Both the position numbers and the translations under genes were made by a program. From Paenibacillus sp. NAIST15-1 (lineage in GTDB: Bacteria > Bacillota > Bacilli > Paenibacillales > Paenibacillaceae): a DNA stretch of 64,000 bases. The stretch spans positions 310,001 through 374,000 of the forward strand of contig NZ_BBYF01000003.1 of the NCBI RefSeq assembly GCF_001894745.1, written 5' to 3'. The notes below the pieces were generated by a model. It worked only from the letters and a program-made list of their open reading frames with translations, made no database searches and was not told the DNA's origin. Positions within the stretch are counted from its first letter, which is position 1; the number at the start of each line of letters is the position of its first letter. Shown here in pieces: positions 36,601-46,925 of this stretch.

Positions 36601-37985
36601 GGAATTCGTACATGCGGATTGACGAAAGTGCTGTACCTATCAATTTCTTTGCCTTCTTGCATTTTGACAGCTGCAATCTCGATGATTTTATTGTTTGTTA
36701 CAGACAAACCGGTTGTCTCGATATCGAATACGGTATAGATGGCATCTTTCACCGGACGATTGTCCGCATTTAGAACAACTTCCATATTGTCATTCACGAC
36801 ATTCGCTTCTAAGCCATAAAGCATTTTAATGCCATTTTTCTTGGCTGCCTTCGCTGCCTCTGGATAACACTGAACGTTGCCGTGATCCGTTACCGCGATC
36901 GCCTTATGGCCCCACTTCGCCGCCTGCTTCACATAATCGCTGATAGACGTAACTGCATCCATTGCACTCATCGTAGAATGAAGATGGAATTCCACGCGCT
37001 TCTCCTCAGCAGTATCCTTGCGTTCTGCCGGTGCCTTTACTTCATTCAGATCATTTGGCATCATGACAAGCTCAGGGACTTGCATGAAGCGATCGTACTC
37101 AACACGTCCACGAGCTTTGAGCCATTGACCATTCGAGATGAGGCTCAGCATTTTAACGTCTTCCTTCGTCTTCGCGAACATTTTCATCGCCATAGAGTCA
37201 GAAAAATCAGTTAGGTTGAATGTGAATAAGGTACTGCCATTGCGAAGTTCCTTCATCTCAACGCCAAATACTGCACCTTGAATCGTGACACGTTTCTCTT
37301 CATCCTGTACATTCATGATTGGAGTCGGCTCATCCTTAATGTCGTATCCGACATGCAGACGCTCTGGCGCTTCTCCTTCTTCTTCCTCGACTTCACGTGC
37401 TGATTCTTCCATCATTTGCTGAATAACTTGGCGCTCTTCTTCCATCAGCTTCTGCTGGAATGCTTCATAGGCTTCCGTATCATGGCTGCCCTGCTGCATC
37501 GTTACACGAAGTGTGCGTGTGAAATACGTCTCAAAGAACGTCGTGCAATATTTATCAATCTGCTTCTTCTTCGCCAGCTCTAATGATGTCGCATCCGGCA
37601 AAAAAAGCTTGATCAAATCTTTCTCAACTTCATACTGCCCTTTGTGCAGCCAACCGTTAACTGAAGCAACCTCTCGCTTGACCCATTCCATGAACAAACT
37701 CCAATAGGCATCTACGATCTCCTTATTTGGAAGCTGCTCTTCATAGTGGAATATGATCTTAATCTTGGCAATGTGGGACAACTTGTCCTGTACACGCAGG
37801 CAAAACGTACGGTAAGCTTCTGCCGGAACGACAGTTGACTTGCCTATATAAATCGTCCACTCTTTATTGGAGCGGCTGCACTCCACTCTATCAATCCATC
37901 CATCATGGAAAAAGCTATCTAACAGTTCAACAGGAACCTCCGCCTGTCTCATCAACAATTCAAATCGCTTCCGTTTATCTGTCAT
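33681..37985 (-). CDS. polC: DNA polymerase III alpha subunit, PolC type
   Basis: 1434 residues, the normal PolC length. In order: N-terminal region, OB domain (about 230-330), PHP domain split by a DEDDh 3'-5' exonuclease (VFDIETTGLS near residue 418), and the polymerase core with PDIDLNFSGDY near residue 960. A Cys-rich zinc segment (CRNPECKHSEWF...CPECG) and thumb/fingers domains complete it. It is the main replicative polymerase of low-GC Gram-positives. ATG at 37985 with GGAGGTG 11 bases upstream. Upstream in-frame codons have no ribosome site. Confidence 0.97.
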   Translation of the reverse strand: MTDKRKRFELLMRQAEVPVELLDSFFHDGWIDRVECSRSNKEWTIYIGKSTVVPAEAYRTFCLRVQDKLSHIAKIKIIFHYEEQLPNKEIVDAYWSLFMEWVKREVASVNGWLHKGQYEVEKDLIKLFLPDATSLELAKKKQIDKYCTTFFETYFTRTLRVTMQQGSHDTEAYEAFQQKLMEEERQVIQQMMEESAREVEEEEGEAPERLHVGYDIKDEPTPIMNVQDEEKRVTIQGAVFGVEMKELRNGSTLFTFNLTDFSDSMAMKMFAKTKEDVKMLSLISNGQWLKARGRVEYDRFMQVPELVMMPNDLNEVKAPAERKDTAEEKRVEFHLHSTMSAMDAVTSISDYVKQAAKWGHKAIAVTDHGNVQCYPEAAKAAKKNGIKMLYGLEANVVNDNMEVVLNADNRPVKDAIYTVFDIETTGLSVTNNKIIEIAAVKMQEGKEIDRYSTFVNPHVRIPYNIQQLTNITDEMVADAPDIEEVLPKFVEFAQDTILVAHNARFDIGFIQHNLKLMNLPDMMNPVLDTLELARLLHPTLKNHRLNTLAAKYKVSLENHHRAIDDTIALGGILTGLLQDAQQLIGIETLERMNDYVGQNLQNARPFHCGIYALNAVGKKNLYKLVSMSHTEYFKRVACIPKSKLVGMREGLLIMSGCEKGEFFETVLNKSVEEAEQVAEFYDVLEIQPLTMYMHLVEKGLVGSTAEIEGAIRKIVQIGEKQNKLVVATGNVHYLHPRDKMFRDITIHGITGFSPLKDIRKPDAHFRTTNEMLQEFEFLGKEQAYKFVVENTNTLLERFEDFDLFPKELFTPNIEGADQEIRDKCYNKAMSIYGEPLNDIIVQRLEKELVPIIKFGFSANYLISERLVKKSNEDGYLVGSRGSVGSSVVAMFLGISEVNPLPPHYSCRNPECKHSEWFTDGSVPSGFDLPNKDCPECGQPMKGDGQDIPFETFLGFKGDKVPDIDLNFSGDYQPVAHNYTKVLFGEKSVFRAGTIGTVAEKTAYGFAKKYEEDHGKRWRGAELNRLAAGCTGVKRSTGQHPGGIVVVPDYIEVEDVTPVQYPADDTTAEWKTTHFDYHAFEDNLLKLDILGHDDPTMMRMLQDLTGVDPTTIPMNDPKVMSMFNSVDALGVTPQQIRTPVATFGVPEMGTRFVRQMLVEAQPSTFADLLQISGLSHGTGVWLGNAQELIKNGICTIKTVIGCRDEIMLYLIYKAGMDAGLAFKITESVRKGRGLSDEWIQEMKNCNVPQWYIDSCLKIQYMFPKAHAAAYVISAVRTAYFKLYHPIEFYATYFTVRAEDFDIELCCQGYDAINKKIDEIEAKGFQATTKEKAMISILEMAVEMTARGFSFKPIDLYRSDATKFLVDGNSLIPPFSAVQGIGDNAARNIAASRDGVEYLSIEDFQMRSKATKTIVELLNQMGCFRGLPETNQLSLF

Positions 37986-38158
37986 ATAGACTGAAGCACC
38001 TCCCAACCCCATACTGCTGCCGTACCTAATGGCAAAGTGGCAGTGTGTGAACAAAGAGAAGCCCCCCTCAATCGAGCCATCGTCCGGTGTTCCGTTGGAT
38101 GTTCCAATGATGGAAGCTTCCCTTCATTGCGCCCCTGCTTCGAGGAGCATGTATCTAA

Positions 38159-39607
38159 TTAATACGCTCGTGCAAATACGACCGTATGCTTGGCATCTTC
38201 TCCGCAGACAAGGCACTTCGTCTTTGCCGTTTGCGGTTCGAATGGAATGTTGCGGCTTGTTGCACCAGTCTCATCCTTAACATGCTTCTCGCACGCTTCC
38301 GATCCACACCAGCCAGCAAGTGTAAATCCACGTTTTTCTTCCATTTGTGCCTTCATCTCGTCAATTGTCTCTACCGAGTAGAAGTGCTCATCACGGAAGG
38401 AACGTGCACGCTCGAACATTTCTTGATGGACGTCAGCAAGCATGCGGTTCACTTCTTCAACCAAATCCGCCTGCTGTACAATGCGCTTCTCGCCTGTTAC
38501 GCGGGATACCAATACGCAAACACCATTCTCCATATCACGCGGGCCAATTTCAAGGCGAACAGGCACGCCGCGCATTTCATACTCATTGAATTTCCAACCT
38601 GGGCTAATATCAGAGCGATCATCCATGCGAACACGTACGCCTGCTTGCTTCAATTCGCTGAACAACTCGTTAGCTCGTCCCACAACTTGCTCGCGCATCT
38701 TCGCTGGCCCGATTGGAATCATAATAACCTGTGTAGGAGCTACCTTCGGAGGCAATACAAGACCTCTGTCATCACCGTGCACCATAATCATGGAACCGAT
38801 CAGGCGGGTGCTGACCCCCCATGAGGTAGTATGAACAAATTCCTGTTCATTCTCACGCCCCAAGAATTTAATATCAAAAGCAACCGCAAAATTCGTTCCC
38901 AAGTAATGCGATGTTCCAGCTTGAACGGCTCTGCCGTCTTTCATCATCGCTTCAATGGAGAACGTATCTACTGCGCCGGCAAATTTTTCAGAAGGAGTCT
39001 TCTGACCTTCAATGACAGGAATTGCGAGATAATCTTCCACAAATTCACGATATGTTTTCAACATGAGCATCGTTTCTTCGCGTGCTTCCTGCTCAGTCTC
39101 GTGCGCAGTATGGCCTTCCTGCCACAAGAACTCACTTGTACGCAAGAACGGCAATGTGCGCTTCTCCCAACGAACAACGTTCGCCCATTGGTTAATCAAC
39201 ACAGGCAGGTCACGGTACGATTGAATCCATTTGGAGTACATATGGCCAATCATTGTCTCGGATGTCGGACGAATCGCCAGCTTCTCCTCTAATTGTTCGC
39301 CGCCTGCTTCGGTTACCCAAGGCAGCTCAGGATTGAAGCCTTCAACGTGTTCTTTTTCCTTCTGGAAAAAGCTCTCTGGTATGAACATTGGGAAGTAAGC
39401 ATTACGATGGCCAGTAGCCTTGAAGCGGCGATCCAGCTCGTCACGAATATGTTCCCAGATTTCGTAGCCATCTGGGCGGAATACGATACATCCTCGGACT
39501 GGAGAATAATCCATTAAATCCGCCTTCTTAATCACATCAATATACCAACGGGAGAAGTCCTCCTGCTGTGGGGTAATCTCCGTAACAAACTGCTTCTCTT
39601 TCGACAT
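38159..39607 (-). CDS. proS: Prolyl-tRNA synthetase, archaeal/eukaryotic (short) type
   Basis: 482 residues. The class II motifs are visible: YFPMFIPESFFQKE, LAIRPTSETMIGHMYSKW, and GVRVRMDDRSDISPGWKFNEYEMRGVPVRLEIGPRD. A C-terminal zinc-type domain with CGSEAC and CLVCGE follows. There is no INS editing domain. It therefore belongs to the archaeal/eukaryotic ProRS group, not the roughly 570-residue bacterial type that sits before polC in B. subtilis. It charges tRNA-Pro. ATG at 39607 with GGGAGG 11 bases upstream. The absence of the INS editing insert suggests separate trans-editing factors elsewhere. Confidence 0.95.
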   Translation of the reverse strand: MSKEKQFVTEITPQQEDFSRWYIDVIKKADLMDYSPVRGCIVFRPDGYEIWEHIRDELDRRFKATGHRNAYFPMFIPESFFQKEKEHVEGFNPELPWVTEAGGEQLEEKLAIRPTSETMIGHMYSKWIQSYRDLPVLINQWANVVRWEKRTLPFLRTSEFLWQEGHTAHETEQEAREETMLMLKTYREFVEDYLAIPVIEGQKTPSEKFAGAVDTFSIEAMMKDGRAVQAGTSHYLGTNFAVAFDIKFLGRENEQEFVHTTSWGVSTRLIGSMIMVHGDDRGLVLPPKVAPTQVIMIPIGPAKMREQVVGRANELFSELKQAGVRVRMDDRSDISPGWKFNEYEMRGVPVRLEIGPRDMENGVCVLVSRVTGEKRIVQQADLVEEVNRMLADVHQEMFERARSFRDEHFYSVETIDEMKAQMEEKRGFTLAGWCGSEACEKHVKDETGATSRNIPFEPQTAKTKCLVCGEDAKHTVVFARAY

Positions 39608-39681
39608 AACGGTATACGTTCCTCCCGATAAACACGGTTATTCGTATTCTAGTATAAATGAAATGAACCGTGATATAAATG

Positions 39682-40959
39682 TTAACCTTTAACCAATCGT
39701 AATATATCATTGTAGGTTACAGCAAGCATCAATAGCATGAGCATTGCAAAACCTACAAAATGAACCATGCTCTCCCTGCTCGGATCAACAGGCTTACCTC
39801 TGACAGCCTCCAGCCCAAGGAATACGAGACGGCTTCCATCCAACGCCGGGATTGGAAGCAAATTGAAGATTCCCAAATACAAGCTCAAAATCGCCGTCCA
39901 TAATGTAAGCTGTTCGATCCCTTTCTTCGCAATCTGTCCTGTTACTTCGAACGTCCGAACCGGACCGCCCAAGTCGTCCAGTTTAAATTGACCGAAGATA
40001 AGCATGCGGAATCCTTCAAAAATCTTCTCCGTCGTATTCACCATAGATGTTGATGCGAACGACATCGTCTCACCGAATGAAGCCGTTCGTGTTGGCAGTA
40101 CCGGTACGATACCAACCTTGCCGCCTTCTTGACCTTCCACCTTCTGTGGAGTCAGTGTTGCAGTGAAGCGTTCTTCACCACGTACAATAAGGAATGTCAT
40201 CGGCTTGCCTTCAGAGTCAGCAATCAGCTTAATCAACATGTCACGATTGCCGCCAATTTGCTTGCCGTTCACTTCCTCGATAATATCTCCTTTTTGCAGT
40301 TGTGCCTGCGCAGCAGGAAGTCCTGGTGATACGTCTCCAATCTTCACAGACGTCGGGTTCTCGACCGGAACGCCCGAAATGGATACCGATACGCCGAACA
40401 AAATAAAAGCGAGCACAAAGTTCATAAAAGGCCCTGCAAAAATAGCTAGCGCCCGTTGGCCCACTGTCTTGCTGCCAAACTGACGATCATGAGGCGCGAT
40501 CTGAATTTCGTCGCCCTTCACAATCATTTTAGCTTGCGGATGAATATCGTACGTAACTTCTTCATCCTCAACATCCAGCGTCAGCTTCAACGTATGCTCC
40601 AGATCAATCGTCTTCACTTCGCCACGCACAACCTGCTTGCGCATGTCTAATTGATCCAGATACAGCTTCGTCACCTTGTTATCACTGGACACACGTATCG
40701 CTATCGTCTGCCCTGGACTGACCTCTACAATTTCAGGATCTTCGCCTGCCATCCGTACAAAGCCGCCAACTGGCAATAACCGGAGTGTATATTTGGTTTC
40801 CCCACGAGTATAGGAGAATACTTTCGGACCGAATCCGATAGCGAACTCTCTAACGAGAATCCCCGCGCGTTTAGCGAAAATAAAATGTCCCCATTCATGA
40901 ATCGTTACGATAACGAAAAAGACGAGCACGGTTAAAAATACGATTTGCACCATCTGCAC
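39682..40959 (-). CDS. rseP: Site-2 zinc metalloprotease RseP
   Basis: 425 residues, an integral membrane protease. HEWGH at residues 21-25 in the first helix and the distal NLLPIPALDGSR motif provide the zinc ligands; a PDZ domain lies around residues 210-290. RseP/RasP-type enzymes cleave anti-sigma factors, FtsL and remnant signal peptides inside the membrane. An extra 80-residue segment lies between the first helix and the PDZ domain, as in Paenibacillus-type proteins. GTG at 40959 has AAGGAGG 10 bases upstream; an ATG 6 bases later is the alternative. Confidence 0.94.
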   Translation of the reverse strand: MQMVQIVFLTVLVFFVIVTIHEWGHFIFAKRAGILVREFAIGFGPKVFSYTRGETKYTLRLLPVGGFVRMAGEDPEIVEVSPGQTIAIRVSSDNKVTKLYLDQLDMRKQVVRGEVKTIDLEHTLKLTLDVEDEEVTYDIHPQAKMIVKGDEIQIAPHDRQFGSKTVGQRALAIFAGPFMNFVLAFILFGVSVSISGVPVENPTSVKIGDVSPGLPAAQAQLQKGDIIEEVNGKQIGGNRDMLIKLIADSEGKPMTFLIVRGEERFTATLTPQKVEGQEGGKVGIVPVLPTRTASFGETMSFASTSMVNTTEKIFEGFRMLIFGQFKLDDLGGPVRTFEVTGQIAKKGIEQLTLWTAILSLYLGIFNLLPIPALDGSRLVFLGLEAVRGKPVDPSRESMVHFVGFAMLMLLMLAVTYNDILRLVKG

Positions 40960-41059
40960 TGCGTAGAATCCTCCTTTGTGTGCGTGTTCAATCGTCCTAG
41001 TACAACCCTAGGCTTCAAGAACGGCCCAATAACAATCGGACAGCGGTTTGTCTATATAG

Positions 41060-41087
41060 ATTATCATTATTCTCCAATCCCGCACAA
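41060..41087 (-). promoter_or_regulatory. Possible sigma-A promoter before rseP
   Basis: TTGTGC (41082-41087), 16 bases, GATAAT (41060-41065) in the dxr-rseP gap, which also contains a small CCTAG/CTAGG hairpin. Confidence 0.3.
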
Positions 41088-41113
41088 GAGAATCCATATC
41101 TAGTGAATGGCGA

Positions 41114-42256
41114 TTATAAAATGGAGAGAGCCTCCGAACGCGTTCGCATATCTGTCTCCTGAATAGCTTCCAAGGACGGATGCCGAATCGCAGTATGTTT
41201 CGATATTAAGGTACTCACGATACGTTCAATATCCAAGAAGGAAATTTCACCTCGCAGGAATCTCGCTACAGCCACTTCGTTCGCCGCATTAAACACGGTA
41301 GTAGCTGTACCTCCTGTTCTGCCGCACTCATAAGCATAACGAACCATAGGGAATCTCTCTGTATCCATCTCACGGAAATGAAGCTTCGCCACCTCAGCTA
41401 AATTAAGCGAAGCCGATGTATTCGGAAGTCTTTCCGGATACGCCAATGCATACTGGATAGGTACGCGCATATCAGGAACCCCCAATTGCGCAATAATGCT
41501 TCCATCCAAATATTCGACAAAAGAATGAATAATACTTTCAGGATGGATAAGTACATGAATTTGATCATAAGGCAAATCGAACAGCCAGCGAGCTTCAATC
41601 ACTTCAAGCCCTTTATTAGCCATTGTTGCTGAATCGATCGTCACCTTCGCGCCCATGGACCAATTCGGATGCTTAAGTGCATCCTCAACGGTAACATTCG
41701 CCAGCTCGTCCCTCGTGCGATCGCGGAAGCTGCCGCCTGATGCTGTCAATGTAATGGCACGAACTCCGCGCATCGGCTCTCCGTTCAAGCATTGGAAGAT
41801 AGCGGAGTGCTCACTGTCAACTGGCATCAGCTTGACGCCTTTCGCTTGTGCACGTTCTGTTACCAGATGACCAGCTGTTACCAGCGTTTCTTTGTTCGCA
41901 ATGGCAATCGTCTTGCCTTCATCGATAGCCGCGAGCGTTGACTTCAGACCGACACTTCCTACAACAGCTGTAACGACCGTATCGGCGTCAGTCCCCGCTG
42001 CCACTTCGACCAATCCATCTTCACCATAATACAGTTCAACACCCTGGGGCAGTTGTTCCCGCAGGCGATCTGCTGCAGCCTTATCGTGAACCGATACAAT
42101 GCTGGGCTTGAACTCTCGTATCTGCTCAAGCAGCAATGTTGTATTGTTCCCAGCTGCTAACGCTTCTACCTTAAACTGCTCAGGATGCTGTCTGACGATG
42201 TCGAGTGTCTGTGTCCCGATGGAGCCGGTCGATCCAAGTATGGATATCCGCTTCAT
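41114..42256 (-). CDS. dxr: 1-deoxy-D-xylulose-5-phosphate reductoisomerase
   Basis: 380 residues. NADPH motif [14 protein letters not shown] at the start, metal/substrate motif [13 protein letters not shown] near residue 150, and a C-terminal helical domain. It makes methylerythritol phosphate, the committed step of the MEP isoprenoid pathway whose product feeds UppS encoded in the same cluster. ATG at 42256 with GAGGTGAGG upstream. Confidence 0.97.
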   Translation of the reverse strand: MKRISILGSTGSIGTQTLDIVRQHPEQFKVEALAAGNNTTLLLEQIREFKPSIVSVHDKAAADRLREQLPQGVELYYGEDGLVEVAAGTDADTVVTAVVGSVGLKSTLAAIDEGKTIAIANKETLVTAGHLVTERAQAKGVKLMPVDSEHSAIFQCLNGEPMRGVRAITLTASGGSFRDRTRDELANVTVEDALKHPNWSMGAKVTIDSATMANKGLEVIEARWLFDLPYDQIHVLIHPESIIHSFVEYLDGSIIAQLGVPDMRVPIQYALAYPERLPNTSASLNLAEVAKLHFREMDTERFPMVRYAYECGRTGGTATTVFNAANEVAVARFLRGEISFLDIERIVSTLISKHTAIRHPSLEAIQETDMRTRSEALSIL

Positions 42257-42334
42257 GACCTCACCTCTTCATCCTATTCATAGCTATATCTATTACATGA
42301 TAACATCATCGCTGTTCTGCCGATGACGTTCAAT

Positions 42335-43135
42335 TTACAACGTTAATAATCCGATCAAATGCACAAATGGAAATACGACAAGCCAGCTGTCGCATCGATC
42401 CAGAACACCGCCATGCCCAGGCAGCAATGTACCTGAGTCCTTCACACCACGAACTCGCTTATATGCTGATTGAATCAAATCACCGAACTGACCGACAACA
42501 GCTGCAGATACCCCAATGCCAAATGCAAGCGGCAAGCTGACAATATCCGGTCGTCCGACAGCAAATAATAGCGCCACAATAATTGATGTCAGTACACCGC
42601 CAATTGCTCCTTCAATCGTCTTATTAGGACTAATCGACGGCCAGAGCTTGTTCTTGCCGATCGCACGCCCAATGAAGTAAGCACCAATGTCCGATGACCA
42701 AATGGCTGCAAACAGCATAAGCGTCCAGAATAAGCCGTCATCTCCCATTGAAGTACGCGTTAGCATCATATATTTGAAGCCAATGCCAATATAGAATGCT
42801 CCCAGCCACAATTGTGACACTGCTTCAATGGACACTTTGTTTTTGGATAATACGGTCACACCCAGCATCAGCAGCAGGCTGATCCATACAATAGCCTCCA
42901 ATGACAGATTCCATCCAATTGATAAGCTTGTCCACGGAATCACAATCAAGGACATCGTTGCGTAGCCAATCAACGATGCCAGATCGAACGGTGATACATG
43001 ATGCATTCGAGCAAATTCATAATAACCTACAAAGGCAAGTGCGAGGAGCAGCAGTTCATATGGCAGACCGCCAATTATGCATAATGCGCCGAACAATAGT
43101 CCTGCTATAAGCCCTGTAACGATGCGCTGTTTCAT
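42335..43135 (-). CDS. cdsA: Phosphatidate cytidylyltransferase (CDP-diglyceride synthase)
   Basis: 266 residues with about eight transmembrane helices and the complete CdsA signature near the C-terminus (SAYKRVRGVKDSGTLLPGHG, then GVLDR). It makes CDP-diacylglycerol from phosphatidate and CTP, the precursor of phosphatidylglycerol and phosphatidylserine. ATG follows GGAGG. Lies 18 bases after uppS and shares its message. Confidence 0.96.
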   Translation of the reverse strand: MKQRIVTGLIAGLLFGALCIIGGLPYELLLLALAFVGYYEFARMHHVSPFDLASLIGYATMSLIVIPWTSLSIGWNLSLEAIVWISLLLMLGVTVLSKNKVSIEAVSQLWLGAFYIGIGFKYMMLTRTSMGDDGLFWTLMLFAAIWSSDIGAYFIGRAIGKNKLWPSISPNKTIEGAIGGVLTSIIVALLFAVGRPDIVSLPLAFGIGVSAAVVGQFGDLIQSAYKRVRGVKDSGTLLPGHGGVLDRCDSWLVVFPFVHLIGLLTL

Positions 43136-43153
43136 ATAGACTGTTCCTCCAAC

Positions 43154-43921
43154 TTATTGTAATCCACCGTATCTTCGCGTTCTGCGCTGATACTCCATAA
43201 CGGCCTCCATTAGATGTCGCTCAGTGAACTCTGGCCAGTAATCATTGGTGAACCACAATTCGCTGTACGCGATTTGCCAGAGCATGAAGTTACTTAATCT
43301 CATTTCTCCGCTTGTACGAATGAGCAGATCAGGATCAGGCAAGCTGCTGGATAAGAGATGATCGTGGATCATGCTCTCATCAATCGAACCAACTTCAATC
43401 TCACCTGTTTTCACTTTACGTACAATATCACGAACACCTTCTACGATTTCACGCTGACTACCATAATTCAAAGCAAAATTCAAAATAAGTCCTGTATTGT
43501 GCTTCGTCTTTTCAATGGCTTCTTCAAGTGCCAGAATCGTATGTTTAGGCAATCGGTCACGATAGCCCATCATACGCACTTGAACATTTTTCTCAATCAA
43601 TTCTTCGAGTTCGATCGCCAAAAATTCCTGTGGCAATTTCATGAGAAAATCGACTTCGTCCTTTGGGCGTTTCCAGTTTTCGGTCGAAAAAGCGTACATC
43701 GTAAGCACTTTTACGCCCATATCATTCGCTGCGATGGTTACGCGCTTAACGGCTTTCATTCCTGAATGGTGGCCGGCAACGCGCGGCAAGCCCCTTTTTT
43801 TAGCCCAGCGACCGTTACCGTCCATAATGATCGCCACATGTTGTGGGATATTATCCGGCATCAGTTCCAGCTGCTTGTGGCCTCCACGCTGCTGTAACCA
43901 TGTTTGGAATCGCTTAATCAT
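43154..43921 (-). CDS. uppS: Undecaprenyl diphosphate synthase (cis-prenyltransferase)
   Basis: 255 residues. Catalytic Asp34 in AIIMDGNGRWAKKRGLPR, then HxxG, STENWKRP and RTSGEMRLSNFMLWQ, all hallmarks of cis-prenyltransferases. The product is the C55 carrier lipid for peptidoglycan and wall polymers. ATG with GGAGGAG 7 bases upstream. A strong intrinsic terminator ends only about 15 bases before this ribosome site, leaving no room for a promoter. Confidence 0.97.
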   Translation of the reverse strand: MIKRFQTWLQQRGGHKQLELMPDNIPQHVAIIMDGNGRWAKKRGLPRVAGHHSGMKAVKRVTIAANDMGVKVLTMYAFSTENWKRPKDEVDFLMKLPQEFLAIELEELIEKNVQVRMMGYRDRLPKHTILALEEAIEKTKHNTGLILNFALNYGSQREIVEGVRDIVRKVKTGEIEVGSIDESMIHDHLLSSSLPDPDLLIRTSGEMRLSNFMLWQIAYSELWFTNDYWPEFTERHLMEAVMEYQRRTRRYGGLQ

Positions 43922-43944
43922 TCGGTCTCCTCCAACCCGGTGAT

Positions 43945-43980
43945 GAAAAAAAAGACAATAAACCCCACCGTTCGGAGGGG
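43945..43980 (-). terminator. Intrinsic terminator between frr and uppS
   Basis: A GC stem with one mismatch (43963-43970 with 43973-43980) is followed by TTTATTGTC and eight U residues. It ends the rpsB-to-frr region or attenuates uppS. Confidence 0.75.
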
Positions 43981-44020
43981 CATGAAGAACAAAAAGAATA
44001 GGTTCTATCGTGTCTAACTT

Positions 44021-44574
44021 TTATACTTCCATAATTTCTTTTTCTTTAGCAACTAATACTTTATCAACTTCAGCGATGTATTTGTCAGTCGTCTTCTGGA
44101 TATCTTCTTGATGACGACGGGACTCATCTTCTGAAATGTCCGTTTTCTCAAGCTTCTTGATGTCATCATTCGCATCACGACGAATGTTGCGGACAGCAAC
44201 TTTCGCTTCTTCACCGAACTTCTTCGTGTGCTTCACGAGCTCTGCACGACGTTCTTCTGTCAACGCTGGAATCGCAAGACGAATCATTGATCCATCGTTA
44301 GCTGGAGTCAGTCCAAGATCCGACTTCATAATTGCGCGCTCAATATCAGACAATGAGGATTTGTCCCAAGGCTGGATCATAAGCGTGCGCGGATCTGGCG
44401 TGCTGATGTTCGCCAATTGGTTTACCGGCGTCATCGCGCCATAGTATTCTACTTGAATACGATCAAGCAATGCAGGTGTTGCGCGTCCAGCGCGCAATGT
44501 TGCCAGTTCCCGTTTTAGAGCGGCAATCGCCTTTTCCATGCGTTCTTCTGCGTTTTTCTTCACTGCTTGTGGCA

Positions 44575-44575
<1 letters not shown>
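44021..44575 (-). CDS. frr: Ribosome recycling factor
   Basis: 184 residues, almost wholly helical, with the RRF core ([38 protein letters not shown]). With EF-G it splits post-termination ribosomes. The start is a GTG at 44575 sharing one base with the pyrH stop (TAGTG), with GGGAG upstream, so translation is coupled to pyrH. Confidence 0.97.
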
Positions 44576-45333
<758 letters not shown>

Positions 45334-45335
45334 CT

Positions 45336-45361
45336 AAAAAAGAAGGAACACGATGTGTTCC
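45336..45361 (-). terminator. Intrinsic terminator between tsf and pyrH
   Basis: A perfect 7-bp stem (45345-45351 with 45355-45361), 3-base loop, then TTCTTTTTT. It begins about 70 bases past the tsf stop. A second AT-rich hairpin (45411-45427) sits just after tsf. Confidence 0.85.
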
Positions 45362-45429
45362 AACTTTTAAGCGCGTCTGTTGATTACGTAGTAGCCGCGT
45401 TCGAATGCTCTCTTTTCAAAAAGAAAAGA

Positions 45430-46083
45430 TTACTTCAGGTTCGCTTGAGCCATAACTTCTTCAACAAAATTATCTTCTTTTTTCTCCAAGCCTTCACCAA
45501 GCTCGAAGCGAGCGAAGCGACGGATAGAAATGTTTTCACCGATTGTTGCGATTTTTTCTTTCAGCAACGTTTCGATTGTTTTGTCTGGGTCTTTAATGAA
45601 GGATTGCTCCATCAAGCAATACTCTTCATAGTATTTACCGATGCGGCCTTCAACCATTTTTTCAACGATTTTTTCAGGCTTGCCTTCGTTCAATGCTTGT
45701 GCTTTCAAGATTTCTTTTTCTTTCTCGATTTCCTCTTGAGAAACTTCTTCGCGGCGAACATATTTTGGAGCAGTCGCTGCGATTTGCATAGCTACATCAC
45801 GAGCGAAATCTTTGAAGTTGTCCGTTTTTGCTACGAAGTCTGTTTCGCAGTTGATTTCAACCAATACGCCGATACGTCCGCCAGCGTGGATGTAAGACTC
45901 AACCACACCTTCCGTTGCGATACGATCGGATTTCTTAGCTGCTGCTGCAAGGCCTTTCTCACGAAGCAATTCAGCTGCTTTCGTCAAATCGCCGTTAGCC
46001 TCTTCCAATGCTTTTTTGCAATCCAGCATACCTGCGCCTGTTTTTTCGCGCAATTCTTTTACTGCACTCGCATTTACTGCCAT
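45430..46083 (-). CDS. tsf: Elongation factor Ts
   Basis: 217 residues, the short Gram-positive EF-Ts: N-terminal UBA-like domain ([25 protein letters not shown]) and a core with [12 protein letters not shown]. It recycles EF-Tu-GDP. The ATG at 46083 follows GGAGGG by 9 bases; reading farther upstream crosses the intergenic region. It follows rpsB with a terminator-like hairpin in between, a common attenuation point. Confidence 0.97.
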   Translation of the reverse strand: MAVNASAVKELREKTGAGMLDCKKALEEANGDLTKAAELLREKGLAAAAKKSDRIATEGVVESYIHAGGRIGVLVEINCETDFVAKTDNFKDFARDVAMQIAATAPKYVRREEVSQEEIEKEKEILKAQALNEGKPEKIVEKMVEGRIGKYYEEYCLMEQSFIKDPDKTIETLLKEKIATIGENISIRRFARFELGEGLEKKEDNFVEEVMAQANLK

Positions 46084-46157
46084 GTCGTATTTCCCTCCAT
46101 CAATAAATTGGCACCCACGTATATGTACGATTAACGGCACCGAACGTTATACAGCTT

Positions 46158-46201
46158 AAAAAAAGGGCGGCGAGAGGTGAACCACCTGCCAACCACCCTT
46201 T
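46158..46201 (-). terminator. Intrinsic terminator between rpsB and tsf
   Basis: A 9-bp outer stem with one G-U pair (46162-46170 with 46193-46201), an inner AGGT/ACCT hairpin, then seven U residues. Probably partial, setting the S2:EF-Ts ratio. Confidence 0.78.
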
Positions 46202-46226
46202 TGTTCATCCAATTAGTATTCCAAAA

Positions 46227-46925
46227 TTACGCTGTTGTTTCTTCGCCTTGATGAGCTTCAACAATTGCGTCAGCCATCTTAGCAGTCAACAATTTAACTG
46301 CACGGATTGCATCGTCGTTACCAGGGATAACGTAGTCGATTTCGTCCGGATCACAGTTTGTATCAACGATACCTACGATTGGGATACCCAGTTTACGAGC
46401 TTCCGCAACTGCGATACGCTCTTTGCGTGGATCGATTACGAACAACGCGCTAGGCAAACCTTTCATATTTTTGATACCGCCCAAGAACTTCTCGAGACGA
46501 TCTTTTTCTTTGCGAAGAATGATAACTTCTTTCTTCGGAAGAACTTCGAATGTTCCATCTTCTTCCATCGTTTCGAGTAGCTTCAAGCGATCGATACGTT
46601 TTTGGATTGTTTCGAAGTTAGTCAAAGTACCACCCAACCAACGTTGGTTGATGTAGTACATGCCGCAACGCTCAGCTTCTTCCTTAACGGAATCTTGAGC
46701 TTGCTTTTTCGTACCTACGAACAAGATTGTTCCATTTTCTTCGCCGACGGATTTTACAAAATTGTAAGCTTCCTCGACCTTTTTCACTGTCTTTTGCAAG
46801 TCAATGATGTAAATACCGTTACGTTCTGTGAAGATATATCTGTCCATCTTCGGATTCCAACGACGTGTTTGGTGACCGAAGTGTACCCCAGCTTCCAAAA
46901 GCTGTTTCATGGAGATAACTGCCAT
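46227..46925 (-). CDS. rpsB: 30S ribosomal protein S2
   Basis: 232 residues beginning [20 protein letters not shown] and containing [17 protein letters not shown] and the [20 protein letters not shown] signature. S2 is a late-binding small-subunit protein and often represses its own message through the leader. The ATG at 46925 is 8 bases from GGAGGTG. A strong promoter about 130 bases upstream leaves a long leader. Confidence 0.97.
   Translation of the reverse strand: MAVISMKQLLEAGVHFGHQTRRWNPKMDRYIFTERNGIYIIDLQKTVKKVEEAYNFVKSVGEENGTILFVGTKKQAQDSVKEEAERCGMYYINQRWLGGTLTNFETIQKRIDRLKLLETMEEDGTFEVLPKKEVIILRKEKDRLEKFLGGIKNMKGLPSALFVIDPRKERIAVAEARKLGIPIVGIVDTNCDPDEIDYVIPGNDDAIRAVKLLTAKMADAIVEAHQGEETTA

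Noticed and set aside
45355..46134. 259-codon open frame on the plus strand opposite tsf
   Set aside because: Extremely Phe/Cys-rich antisense reading of the Glu/Lys-rich EF-Ts gene.
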